Source: Ampullaceana balthica
Lineage: Eukaryota > Mollusca > Gastropoda > Lymnaeidae
Assembly (NCBI GenBank): GCA_944989445.1
Contig: CALYLW010000495.1
Span: 186,001-250,000 of the forward strand
Reading direction: 5' to 3'
DNA length: 64,000 nt
Part shown: piece after piece, positions 1-12,500 of the stretch
How the letters are laid out: each line of letters begins with the position of its first letter
Numbering within the stretch: position 1 is the stretch's first letter
Notes under the pieces: model-generated
Told to the model about the DNA's origin: nothing
Database searches by the model: none
The model's input: the letters and a program-made list of their open reading frames with translations, nothing else
Made by a program: the position numbers and the translations under genes

Positions 1-147
1 TTTTATTTTATCATAAGTATAAAAATAATATCACATTAAATAATAATAAGAATGTTAATACAGGATCATACAAACAGAACAATTGTCATGTAATATTTTA
101 GTTCTAGAATCAAATAAAAATGAAGACGATAAATGAATTATTTATAT

Positions 148-185
148 AGCGCTGTATCCCAGTAAGGAACTGGGCTCACAGCGCT
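148..185. repeat. Perfect two-part hairpin (inverted repeat)
   Basis: AGCGCTGT (148-155) pairs with ACAGCGCT (178-185), and CCCAGT (158-163) pairs with ACTGGG (169-174) around a 5-nt loop. A degenerate relative ending CTCACAGCGCC is at about 57918-57959, so this is probably part of a dispersed repeat. The rest of 1-363 is AT-rich intron with nothing recognised. Confidence 0.6.
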
Positions 186-363
186 TTACATGAAAGAAAT
201 AACATACCTATAAGTATTAAATTAACTATAAGTATTAAATATGGAAACTATTACTTCTTTTTTTTGTAGATCTTAAAATTTTTATGATTCTAATACTAAC
301 TGGGAACTGCTTGTGTAAATATTAATATTTTTAAAAATATTTTTTTAATATAATGTTTTTAAG

Positions 364-501
364 GAACGTCCCAGGCCAGATTATGCAGCGAGAGCCCCAG
401 ACTTGAAAGAGAACCCAATCACTGGCATCAGTGAGCCTTACTTTGACCCCAGCAAAAGATTTCCAAGAGTTCTCTCTGGCATTGCAGCAATTGTCATAAT
501 G
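364..501 (+). CDS. ANO7-like: Anoctamin exon a (first in window)
   Basis: Encodes residues 1-46 of the visible part, starting [12 protein letters not shown] and ending [10 protein letters not shown]. This is the junction of the cytoplasmic domain and the first membrane helices. The acceptor is tttttaag and the donor gttgaa; the exon is phase 0 in and out. The first base is taken from the splice site, since the real gene start lies outside the window. Confidence 0.88.
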
Positions 502-3500
502 GTTGAAAATTTCATTTACAAAAATTTCAACAAGAGATAATGGTTTTAAGTGTCTTTTTTCAAAAGTGATATTGGATGATTTGGTTGATAAAAATAAAAA
601 CACCTTTATTTTAACATTCATTTCATAGCTTTCATGGAACCTTCTTTTAAAATGTTTCAGAGGTTATATTAACTATATGTTAAATAATTCACTTTCCATG
701 GTTAATATAATAAACCACTAACCTTAGTTGATGCTTCGCTTTAAAACTAGGACTTAAGAAAGTGTGCGGAAAGCTACTGTTGGCACTTTTTTTTATTGAT
801 GTGTAAAATCTGAAACCAACAGCAGAACTGTTTTCATTGAAGGGGAAACAAATGACTTTGTATGATCTTAGAAACAGTATCACTAGTTATTCTTATGACT
901 CTTTTCCTCATTAAAAGTTAAAAATTTAGAATACACTTTCTTGGAATTAGGCTAAAAATAAAAAATATCTTTTCTTCTTTTTTCAGATTTGTTTGGTTCT
1001 TATTTTCATCATTGCTGTCATCATGTACCGTGTTCTTATTAGCATCCCTTTGTTTGAAAATGCTCAGCTCAGAGCTAGAGCATCGACCATTGCCAGCATG
1101 ACGGCTGCTGTTGTTAATTTGATCATCATCATGACACTAGGAAAAGTTTATGAGAAGCTTGCTCTGAAATTAACACAGTGGGGTTTGTATAATAGTGATG
1201 ACATAATTTTCTGTTTGTTTGAGCAAATGAATGTGGTATAAACTTAAGTGCCATAATATTTCATACATCGTTTATCAGAGATGATAGTTGTCATTATCAC
1301 TCCTTAGGTATTATTGAAACAAAAACTTTTTTTTCCCCTAACTTTAGAAATGCATCGAACTCAAACAGAATTTGAGGACCAGCTAACTTTTAAAGTGTTC
1401 ATCTTTCAATTTGTGAACTTTTATTCTTCCATTATTTATGTTGCCTTCTTCAAGGGAAAGTAAGTGCAATTACATTAGTATATTGTGAGCTAGAAATCAT
1501 AAATCGTATAATACCATGTAAAGATTATAATATTTATCTAAGTCACAATTGCTTTACATTCTTAGAACGTACATCCTGTTTCTTACTCTCAGATTTGTTG
1601 GTTACCCTGGTCACTATAACAGATTCTTTGGACTAAGAAGTGAAGAAGTAAGAGTTAATGAAAAAATAAATTTGTTAATAGCCTTACTTTTTCAAAAACT
1701 TATTTTCAAATCATCTATAAATAATATATATACAAATAAAAGTCTGTCTGTCTGCATGTCTGTTATAGCCATTAATCAGTTCACCATGAAACTTTGACAT
1801 ATTGTTTTTTTATTCTTCTGGGATGGTAACTGGCTAATTTATTTTTTAAAATTAACACTCAGGGGGCCCATAATGTTGGCTTTTGCTTATATGAGCTATA
1901 TGAAAATTAGTTTAAGCGTTAGCTACAGTGTAAATGAATGGATCTTGACCATACTTAGTAAATAAAAACTAGATAGCCCATATTAAAATAATATAGGGCA
2001 ATGAATACCTAATATTCCTTCCTTCAGGGCTAAGGGCCCAAAATGTATTTTTTCGTAAACTTTTAAGATTTTTACTCCCCATTCAATCTAACTAGATCTT
2101 GAGAAATATAGATAAATAGATCCATTAAGAAATTTATTGAAATAAACAGGTGTTCAGAACTGTACATCATGCACCGAATGGGGCAAGGGCCCATCAATGT
2201 CATTTTGTTGCTTATATGAAATATATAAAATTTAGTTTAAGTGTTAGCTCATGGGTGAATTCATGAAAGGGGGGGAGGGGTGCTAAAAGATAGACAAATT
2301 TATTGATGGACAAGATAGATTAGATAGATTGATAAATAGATGAATGGATGGATGAATAGATAGGATAGATGGACAGACAGACAGATAGATAGATGTGTGT
2401 GTGCATGTCCTTTATAGCCTACTACACCATTCTTCCAATCGCCACGAAATTTTGGGAGATTGTTTTGTACGCCCCCAGGTTGGTAAGTGGCTAATTTTTT
2501 TTTAATTCAACAATCATAGGGCTCCGGGGGCCCATAACGTTGTTGTTGTTTTTTTTTGCTTATATGAGCTATATGACCATCTGTCTGATATGTATGAGCA
2601 AGTTGAATGTCTATCCATCTATCTTTGCCCTGATAATTGGATAAGTTGATAAGTACAATGACAATATATTTTTTAAGATTATCACTCATTTTGGGACAGG
2701 TGCCGTCAATATCGATTTTATTCCTATGTAAACTATTTAAACATTATTTCATTTATCCGTTTGCCTTGAAATTTAGAATTTTTGTAGCACACTTCCGTGA
2801 TGTTTTCTGGCATAATCGTTTTTAAAAAGCACCACTCATTGGTTTCTTTGAAATTATTCCTTTATACTGAGATAGTTGCAACACGCAACAGGTCAGCTAG
2901 TATTCTAAAAATTCTTTTGAAAGGATGCCTTTCAGTATTTATAAATTGTTGCAGTTTTAAATTTTATTTACAAGAGGCCAGAAACTGAACCCCTCCATAA
3001 ATATTGTATGTAAGATTTTGGGGAAGTCAATGTCGATGATTTTGGCACTAAAGCTTTAACTTTTTACTCTTTAGAAAAAGATGGCAACTACAGCACCTGT
3101 TAACCATTTATTGTTTTATATTTGGATATTTCTCTTAAAACAAAACATAGTTGCAAAGTTTATATTTCTATAAATACTTACAGTGTAACAATGGTGGTTG
3201 TCTTATTGAACTGGCCCAACAACTTGGCGTCATCATGATTGGTAAACAGATCATTAACAATGCTCAAGAAATTATAATACCGTAAGAATATGGATTTTTT
3301 TTTGCCTTATATGATATAACTTTTATAAATGGTAATTTTCCTTAAATGGTGTTTGACTTTAAATAAAAATTATTTCAAATATAAATAAATTTACATACTT
3401 CTTATGGGTCTCATTGCAGATTCATTTTCAAGGCACTATCACCACTTGTATGTAATTATTGTATTTTTCTAATTTATATTTATAGAAAACTGAAAGGTTT

Positions 3501-6500
3501 TTGGCACAGATGCAAGATTCATTTAGACAAAAAAGTTGTACGGTCAAGATGGGAAGATGATTATGATCTCATTGAGAATGAAGGACTTTTCCAAGAATAT
3601 TTAGAGATGGGTGAGTCTTCATAAATATTTATGGATCTTAATCAGCACCAATAATGTTAAACTCAGAAGTTCCTTAAGGAACTGTCATAGGCCCCCTTCT
3701 CTTCTTAACTTAAATAAATGATTTACCCAACAGCATCACATCTGGAACTAAAGTTCAGCTATTTGCTAATGATTTAATAATCCATAGAAATATTAAGTCA
3801 GAACAAACTCAAAAAAGCTGCAAGATTAAATACTGTTGAATATTCAAAATTGAGTAAGGCCATTAATTAAATCCCTAAACCTTCAATCACTCGAAGATAG
3901 AAAAATGTAGAGCAAAGTAGTAATAAGGCAATTATTTCTAACTTGGAAATAAAACACAACAATTAACTTATACAACACTCAGATATAGGAATTAAAACAC
4001 TTTTTTTGTTCAAAATGCAAGAACAAACACATACATCTGGAATTCAGGTGGGGAATGGCTTATGTGAACAAGTCAGGAAAACCAACAAACTATCAAGATA
4101 GTAATACCATTCTGATGTTTTGTTTTCTTGTGGGTTTTTTTTCTTATAAGAAGAGTAAATATTGTAAATACATTTAGCGCAGAATTTAATTATTATTTGT
4201 TACAAGTCACTTAAAATGTTAAGAATATTTAGAATCAATATACATAATTCCCGTTGTCTGTATGTTTGGATGTAATTATAGTTAGGTGGTGCTGCAATCG
4301 ATTATAGTTAGGTGGTGCTGCAAACTACACCAATCAGCGGCTAACTTCCAACAAACTTTCCTAAGTAAATTTAACACAAATAGCCCAGTAGAAGAAATTT
4401 GGAAAGATATAAAAACAAATCTAAAAACTATAATGGATGAGAATGTTCCAACAAAACTAACATCAAATAAAATTAACAAATGCTGGTTCAATTCTAGATT
4501 GAAAAAGCTATGCAAACAAAAAGAGAACTTATTTAAGAAATATAAAGCTACCTATTCATATAGGATACACAAAAAATACTTAAGGATTAAACACTTGACA
4601 CAAAAACTTAGTCGAAACCTCCAAAATGAATATATAAACAATGTAATTACCAAAGATAGCAATAAAAACTTATGGTCCTTTATCAAATCTAAAAAAATGG
4701 AACCTTCAGGAATAGCCACACTAAAAGGCTCAAATAATAAAACCTATAATGATAATGAAACTAAAGCTAAAATCCTTAACACATATTTTGCATCATCTTA
4801 ATATTCTTTGGAGAATATTCGAAACTGACAAGAGTAACACCATTAGTTAAATCATTAAACCTTGAAACACTAGAGGATAGAAGAACCAAGAGCAAAGTAG
4901 TAATCATACATAAAGCAATTAATTCTAATTTAGAAATACAACACAAAGATAACTTAATACAACCCTCAGATAGACATAAGGATAAAAACACCTTTCTTAT
5001 TCCGTATGCAAGAACAAACACATACAAGTTTTCCTTCTTCCCGTCCGGAATTCGGGCGTGGAATGGGTTGCCTGAAGAATCCAGGAAAACCAACACTTTA
5101 TCAACATTTAAATCTCTAATAAAAATGCAGGACTAAACACAAACCATAGATAAGCGTAGGACGCAATAATCTTCTGTATAGAAGGAGCGTCTGTAAACAG
5201 ATAAGATAAGATAAGATAAGATAAGATAAGATCTTTTTCTTCCGCAGGCGACAAGGAAGTCTTAATAAATTTAAATAAAATGGAGGAAATAGGTAACATA
5301 ACTGTAGATGAGATAGGTATACATTCACTCCTAAAAAACTTTAAAATGAACAAAGCTACTGGCCCAGATGATTTGCCTGCAAGGTTATTAAAAGAACTAA
5401 GCAATGAACTGTCCCCAATCCTTGTAGTTCTCTTTCAAGCCTCTCTAAACCAGGGTAAAGTGCCCCAGGATTGGAAATTAGCTAACGTAACGCCACTCTT
5501 TAAGAAAGGGGATAAATCAGACCCTGGTAATTACAGGCCTGTATCACTTACTAGTATCACTTGTAAATTACTAGAACACATAATATATAGTAGAATAGTT
5601 AACCACCTTGACAAATATAATGCCCTATGTCCACATCAACACGGCTTTAGAAAAAACAGATCATGTGAAACACAATTAATAGGTTTAATAGATGAACAAT
5701 CAAAAGGCTTAGACAAAAATGATCAAATAGATACAATATTACTAGACTTCTCGGGGATACGGTGGTCGAGTGGTAGCGTGCTCGACTGGCGTACCGATGG
5801 TCATGGGTTCGAATCCATGGGAAGCCATGGATTTGTTCCCGGGGCCTAGGGCGTCCCCGAGTCCACCCAGCTTCGAGTGGGTACCTAACGCATATTTAGG
5901 GAAAATAAAAGGCGGCTGGGTAATGCGTGGAACCCTTATAGCCGTGGCATGTGAACGCTGCATCACTTGCCAAAATCAACTGCTGCCTTGCAGATGGTCT
6001 TGGCTGACCAAAGGCTATGGAAGCACATCCAGAAAAAACAGCAGGCTGAAGTCGGAGACCCCAGCCGGGCCAATTGGCGCAAAACTCGTCGGCACGCAAA
6101 ACTCAAATTGAGAACGAAGAAGAAGAAGAAGAGAACTAGACTTCTCAAAAGCATTTGACAAAGTTCACCACCTTAGTTTACTTAAAAAACTTAACTACTT
6201 TGGAATCTCAGGTTCCTTACATCACTGGATCCAAGACTTCCTTTTGGGCAGGGAGCAAACTGTAATAATTAATGGATCTAAATCTGCACCAATAAAGGTT
6301 AATTCAGGAGTTCCACAAGGAACTGTGCTAGGTCCCTTACTCTTTTTAATATATATAAATGATTTACCTAACAATATCTCAACAGGAACAAAAGTTAGGT
6401 TATTTGCTGATGATTGTATAATCTATAGAACAATTAAATCAGAACAAGATAGCAAAATTTTACAAAAAGACCTAGATGAATTGATAAAATGGGAGACTAA

Positions 6501-9500
6501 CTGGAATATGAGTTTCCACCCAGAAAAGTGTCAACTGTTAAGAGTAACAAAGAAAAAGAAACAAATAAATTCAAAATATTTCATTCATGGAAAGGAACTA
6601 ACCCAAACTAAAGATGCAAAATACTTAGGAGTCATAATAAATGAGAAATTATCATGGAATCCCCATGTCAATGAAGTTATTAAAAAATCAAACAAAACCT
6701 TAGGCTTTATAAAAAGAAACCTTTACAAATGTAATAAAGATATAAAACTAAAATGCTATCTCACTTTGGTGAGACCTGTACTAGAATATGCATCTTCTGT
6801 ATGGGACCCATCCACCAAAGAAAACATTGATAAACTAGTACAAATCCAAAAAAGAGCTGCCAGATTCATTACTGGAGAATATTCAAAACTGACTAGAATA
6901 ACACCATTGGTTGAATCGTTGAACCTTGAAACACTAGAGGATAGAAGAACCAAGAGTAAAGTAATAATCATACATAAAGCAATTAACTCTAATTTAGAAA
7001 TACAACACAAAGATAACTTAACAACCCTCAGATAGACATAAGGATAAAAACACCTTTCTTATTCCGTATGCAAGAACAAACTCATACAAATTTTCGTTCT
7101 TTCCGTCCGGAATTCGGGCGTGGAATGGGTTGCCTGAAGAAACCAGGAAAGCCAAAACTTTATCAACATTTAAAACTCTAATAAGAATGCAGGACTAAAC
7201 ACAAACCATAGATAAGCATAGGACGCAATAATCTTCTGTATAGAAAGAGCGTCTGAAACAGATAAGATAAGATAAGATTTTGTTGTAATGCTGTTAGGTG
7301 GCGCTGCGATCAATTTTGTTTTATTCTCTTGATGGGGTTTTTTCCGGGCTTACCCATTAAATTCCTTTTCGCCTTTATTATAAAAGTTTGAACTTATATT
7401 TTAATACAAGGCGTGCATCGGAAGGCGCGCAAAAAGGTGTGAAAAATAATTATAAATTAAAGAAGCGCTGTAAAAAACAAATTATATGACGCCATTGTTT
7501 TAGTTTTAGCTTATATTTTAATTTTTGAAAAGGGAACGATGTAAATATAGGATTTGAGGATTTATAATTATTATGAAATACTTTGTGTACATTTCAGCAA
7601 GTTTAATATTTCCAATTTATCAAACAAGGATAAGTTACTTATGTTAATTATGTATATTGATTCCCGTTGTCTGTATGGATGTAAGTGCTGTTAGGTGGCG
7701 CTGCGATCGATTTTGCTTTTATATCTCTTTTCAACATCTTCTCTCTCTTTCTATCACATCTTGATTTCAAATTTTAAAAAACCGTCACGAAAAACCAAAA
7801 AAGATTCCGTCATTTTTGACGGGTTATCTCTAGTTATATCTGAATATAACAAAATTGCATTGTAATTATTAATAATTGAACTTTATTTTATAATTAATAA
7901 AATATTAAATTAATATTTACATTTTTATATTTCAAGTTCTACAATTTGGTTTCATCACAATTTTTGTGGCTGCTTTTCCCTTGGCACCACTCTTTGCATT
8001 GCTGAATAACTGGGTTGAGATAAGGCTGGATGCTCACAAGTTTGTATGTGAAACAAGAAGACCTGTTGCAGAGAGAGCTCAGGACATTGGGGTGTGGTTT
8101 ACCATCCTTGATACTTTGGCCCAGTTAGCAGTTATTAGTAATGTAGGTAACTGGTGCCTGTAAATTTAAAACTATGTAGTTTTTGAAAGCCAGCTTTGAT
8201 TATATTTTAATAACGGAACTGAAATATATGTTAACCTGTATAATTATAAATTGAAAGTCACATGATAAATTAATTCTTTTTAAATATATTTTAGATGTTA
8301 ATATAATTATTTCATGAAAAGTACCTAATACCAACTTTGTGGGGATCATTTGAGGCTGCATATTTGGTATAAATTATCCAACATTTTGGATAAAGAGCAT
8401 CTGCCACAAAAATCTACACTTTTATAATAAGCAAGGATACTTGCAGATTTAAGTAAAGGATAAATTTTGAATATCTCTTTATATTTTAAAACTTGATACT
8501 TATCAATATTGTGTACACCTTTCCTGGCACTACATGTGTTGAGGTGACAAATGGTTTTCAAAAATGCTGTGTTATAGAAATTATGCAGCATTTTATCACT
8601 TTTAAAAATATAACTGTGTTACAGGCCTTTTTAATAGCCTTCACTTCAGAATTTTTACCTCGGCTGATATATCAGTACCAATATAACTGGAGTCTTGAAG
8701 GATACACAAACTTCACATTGGCTCTGGCACCTAATAATACTTTAAAGGAGACATGCAGGTAAAGGAATGTAACATAATAATTATGCACTATTTATGTATG
8801 TTCAACAACTTAAAGTAGGACGCAACAATCTTCTGTATAGAAGGAGCATCTGTAACAGATAAGAGTAGCTGCTGCCAACTGGGGGTCCAAAGAACAGTCT
8901 AGATATTATTAGCCATATTTTTCAAAGTTGTATTAATTATTGTTAAAATGATACATTTCTATGAAATTCTATTTTCTAATAACTTTTTTGTACATTTAAA
9001 AGATAATCTCCATAAATTCAATGGCAATGCACACTAATTTTATAGTTAAATGTATATTAATGACATTTTTTTAAAAATTCAACTTATTCCAATATTTGTA
9101 AAATTCATGTTACTTAATTCCACTTGAATCAACTGACTGAAAAATATAATTATAATCCTCAATTTGCAACCATTAATACTAACCCTCTAGACCAGGGGTG
9201 GCCATACCTGTAGTAACTGAGAGCCATTTTAACAATATAAAAAGTTGTTGAGAGCCGCATTGAAGCACTATGGGTCATAATGACCCTACTCGCAATGAAA
9301 AATTCCCTTTGTGATAATAATAATAATACATGTAATAATAAGTTCATTTAGAACTAGCAATATTCCAAGCGATGGCATAACTTGCCTCATTTGAAGTGTC
9401 ACCTTTTTTGCTGAAATGTAGAAATTAGTGTCTGCTAGTGTCTACACATTCCAGACTTTAACAAATCAAGCTTGCTTTATCTTAGTTTAGATCAATTTGT

Positions 9501-12500
9501 AATTATTTTCAAACATTTGTTTGATTTTTTTTTAAATCATTTATTTTAATATTATATTTATATGTTTCAAGGAAAAAGTTTTAATTTCATAATTTTTTTC
9601 CGGAGCTGCTATGTGAGCCCAGAAGAGCGCGAGCCGCAGTTTGGCCACCGTTGCTATAGACTATAGAATATGTCATTTTTTTGGCAATAACACATAAAAT
9701 GAAAGAAAAGAAATAGGGCTACAGAAATTAACTATTAATTTCTTGATTAATCGTTAAAAAATTTAACGCTTAAATTATTTTTTTACGATTAATCGACCCA
9801 TTACTTAGAAATTATTGGAAGTAAACAAGTTTTTTTATTTTTTTATTTTTAAATAGCAGCCGATAAATAATAACAAATTTCCTGACAATTACACGAACAT
9901 TTTGGTTTTAAACTATTGACTGACGGGAATGTTAAAAATGTTGATATAGTTTGCATACTATGGTTCTAACACTTCACCTACTTATCAAACAAAATGAAAG
10001 TGTATTAAGCTAATGGTAGTAATTGAGTCTTACTCAGAGACAGAAAATGATGACAGCTCTTCTGATGAATTACTGCATTACAAAATGGAGATCAAAGTTC
10101 CTGAACCCATTAACCCTCTACAATGGTGGAAACTTAATGAACACCGATATCCAATAATGTCAGTCCTTACCAAGACCGTTTTGTGCATACCAGTTACCTC
10201 AGTTCCATGTGAATGATTGTTCAGCTCGGCTGCTATATTGTCAATTAGACCTGCTCATCACTTGAACGAAGTAATGTCAACACACGTTCTTTTTGCATAA
10301 TTGGTTAAAAGATGACATATATAGGAGACATTCCAGTCTTATTTAGATTTTCATCAAGAACGTTTAATAAGTGTTACTTATGACATCATAAATTTTAATT
10401 TTTGGCTTTAATTGAAATTAACAATTAATTAATCATTAATTTTTCAAAAGTCAACGATTGAATTTAAATTTATAGTTAACAGCCCTAAAAAGAAATAAAA
10501 TAAATTACATTTCGCTACCACGTCAGTACAGGTAAAATAGTGCATCGGTTCCAGTGCAATGGAAAAATTCCTGCCGGTCCTTCATACTAAAAAGTTTGAG
10601 AAGCACTGGTCTAGGGTCATTATGATTACTCACCTGTTTGCCAGCATGAAGTAAAATATTTTATACAAAAAACAACCAACCTAGCAGATACTTTTTCTCT
10701 CTGAATTCCACTACATTAATTAAATTGTGTTTAAACTACTAGGTTGTATAATGATTTGTCCTTTTTAAAAAAATGTTTGATGACTATTAGAGAGAGAATA
10801 TCAACTGGCAGGTGATTACCATTGTCTTACAATCCCTCACAATAAGTCTAAAATGGAATAATCTTCTGTATAGAATTAGCAGCTCTATTATATAAAATTT
10901 AGTCATTATAACCCAAAAGAGAAGTGATGCCAGACATGACAGTGTGTAGAAAAGTTATTCCTCTACAGCAAACAAATAAGATAACAGTTTAAAATATAAA
11001 TTCCATTCAACCTAATTAAGATCTTGTTCTGACCCTTTCACAAAAAGTGAAGAATCATTACTAAGCAATAAAGCAATGAATTTAAAATTCTATCTTAAGG
11101 GAGCTATTTTCATGAAAGGTAATGACCATTTGGTGCCAGTTTCACCTGCAGATAAATAGGTCTTGCAGTTACATTATTGGAGTTTAAAAAATCCACAATC
11201 TTCTTTCAAAGAATATATGCAATGCTTACATAAATTTAAATGATTTTTTAAAAATTATAACATTTTAAATATTGTTAAAATGTGTAACATTTTTTAATTC
11301 TAAAGAAAGCATTTAAAGTTTTGATATATTAAATACATACATTTCTTAAAAACACATTGTTATTTTACAAATTGATTTATCTTCTTTTTCTAATTCATTT
11401 TCGTTATCTATGTAATTTAAAACTATGAGTAAGTGGTCCAAAGGTTTTCCAGCTGCTGGCTATAAGTATGGGTTGTAAAACCCAACTTGCTTTCATTGTT
11501 TTAATGATTTTTCATTCTCTTACTGTTTGAAAACATAAATAATATTTTTAAATCCTTCTAAAATATTGTAAATAAAACTACACTTTATCTAAGTTATCCA
11601 ATAAGTATAGCTTAAAAAAATAATATTCCAGATACAGAGATTTCAGAGAACCTGATGGAGACCATACAATGTTTTACTGGAAATTATTAGCAGTGCGGCT
11701 TGCGTTTGTCATTGTATTTGAGGTAAATAATGTTTTTATTATTATCCTTAACAAAATATTTCTTTAAAAAATGAGACATCTATTTTTTGTAAGTGAATAG
11801 TTAAACTCAATATCAACTGTGCCCAAGGGAAGTATATACTTAGTTGTTTTTTTTCTCCTCAATAATAAGTATAATAATTAAAATGTTAAAATTCCCTTTT
11901 TGTTATCCAAAACTAAATGGTTGATCTGTTAGTTTATTTTCATCTCTTTTCAAAAATCTGATACCATTTACACTATAAAAATTGCTCCTTTATGCAAATT
12001 TAGGAAACTTTTATACATACAATCATACAAATCATCTGGTTTTCCTAGAAGTTTAACTAAGTATTCATTATGTGTACTCATTAACCTATCTGTTCTTCAT
12101 TCTATTCAGCATGTTGTATTCGGTATATGCAAGCTAATAGACATTTTGGTGCCAGATGTCCCTGAGACTCTAGAATTAAAGATAAAGAGGGAACGATACC
12201 TAGCCAAGCAGGCGCTGGCTGACACAGACACTATATTAATGGTAAGGCATTCCATGATGTAGACCTCATATAATAAAATTAATTTGATCTTTATTGTTAC
12301 TTATCAGTGGAAAATGTTATATTTACATAAAAATAGCTTGATAAATTTTATGGAATTGATTATCAGCTTTAAAACAATGAAATGAAAATGAGATTTAAAT
12401 TATATGTTTTTAGTGTTCGTTCGTTCGTCCGTCGATACGACGAGGACCACTCTAGTCATCCGAGGGTTTTCTGTGCATGCGCAGATGGCTGATTAGGCCG

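Larger units (their letters stand above)
4324..7277 (+). mobile_element. LINE-A: 5'-truncated non-LTR retrotransposon (CR1/Jockey-like) with two nested insertions
   Basis: The element encodes the linker (4324-4798), RT and C-terminal region of a non-LTR polymerase and lacks the endonuclease. RT motifs in order: [47 protein letters not shown] / KAFDKVHH (split by the SINE), [28 protein letters not shown] (catalytic DD), YLGVIIN. It ends in a short tandem (GATAA)n tail rather than poly(A). It is interrupted at 4800-5230 by another copy of the same family and at 5753-6134 by a SINE. Remove both and the polymerase frame runs on across each junction. Clade assignment is approximate. Confidence 0.85.

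Noticed and set aside
331..621. 96-codon minus-strand ORF at the left edge
   Set aside because: Antisense to anoctamin exon a, whose plus-strand peptide is clearly conserved.
5753..5830. Possible tRNA gene
   Set aside because: A and B boxes are present but no full cloverleaf, and the sequence continues into a SINE body with tail and target duplication.
10013..10216. Small host gene with acidic N-terminus
   Set aside because: It is the hAT dimerisation remnant within a transposon bounded by an 8-bp duplication and recurs in another copy.
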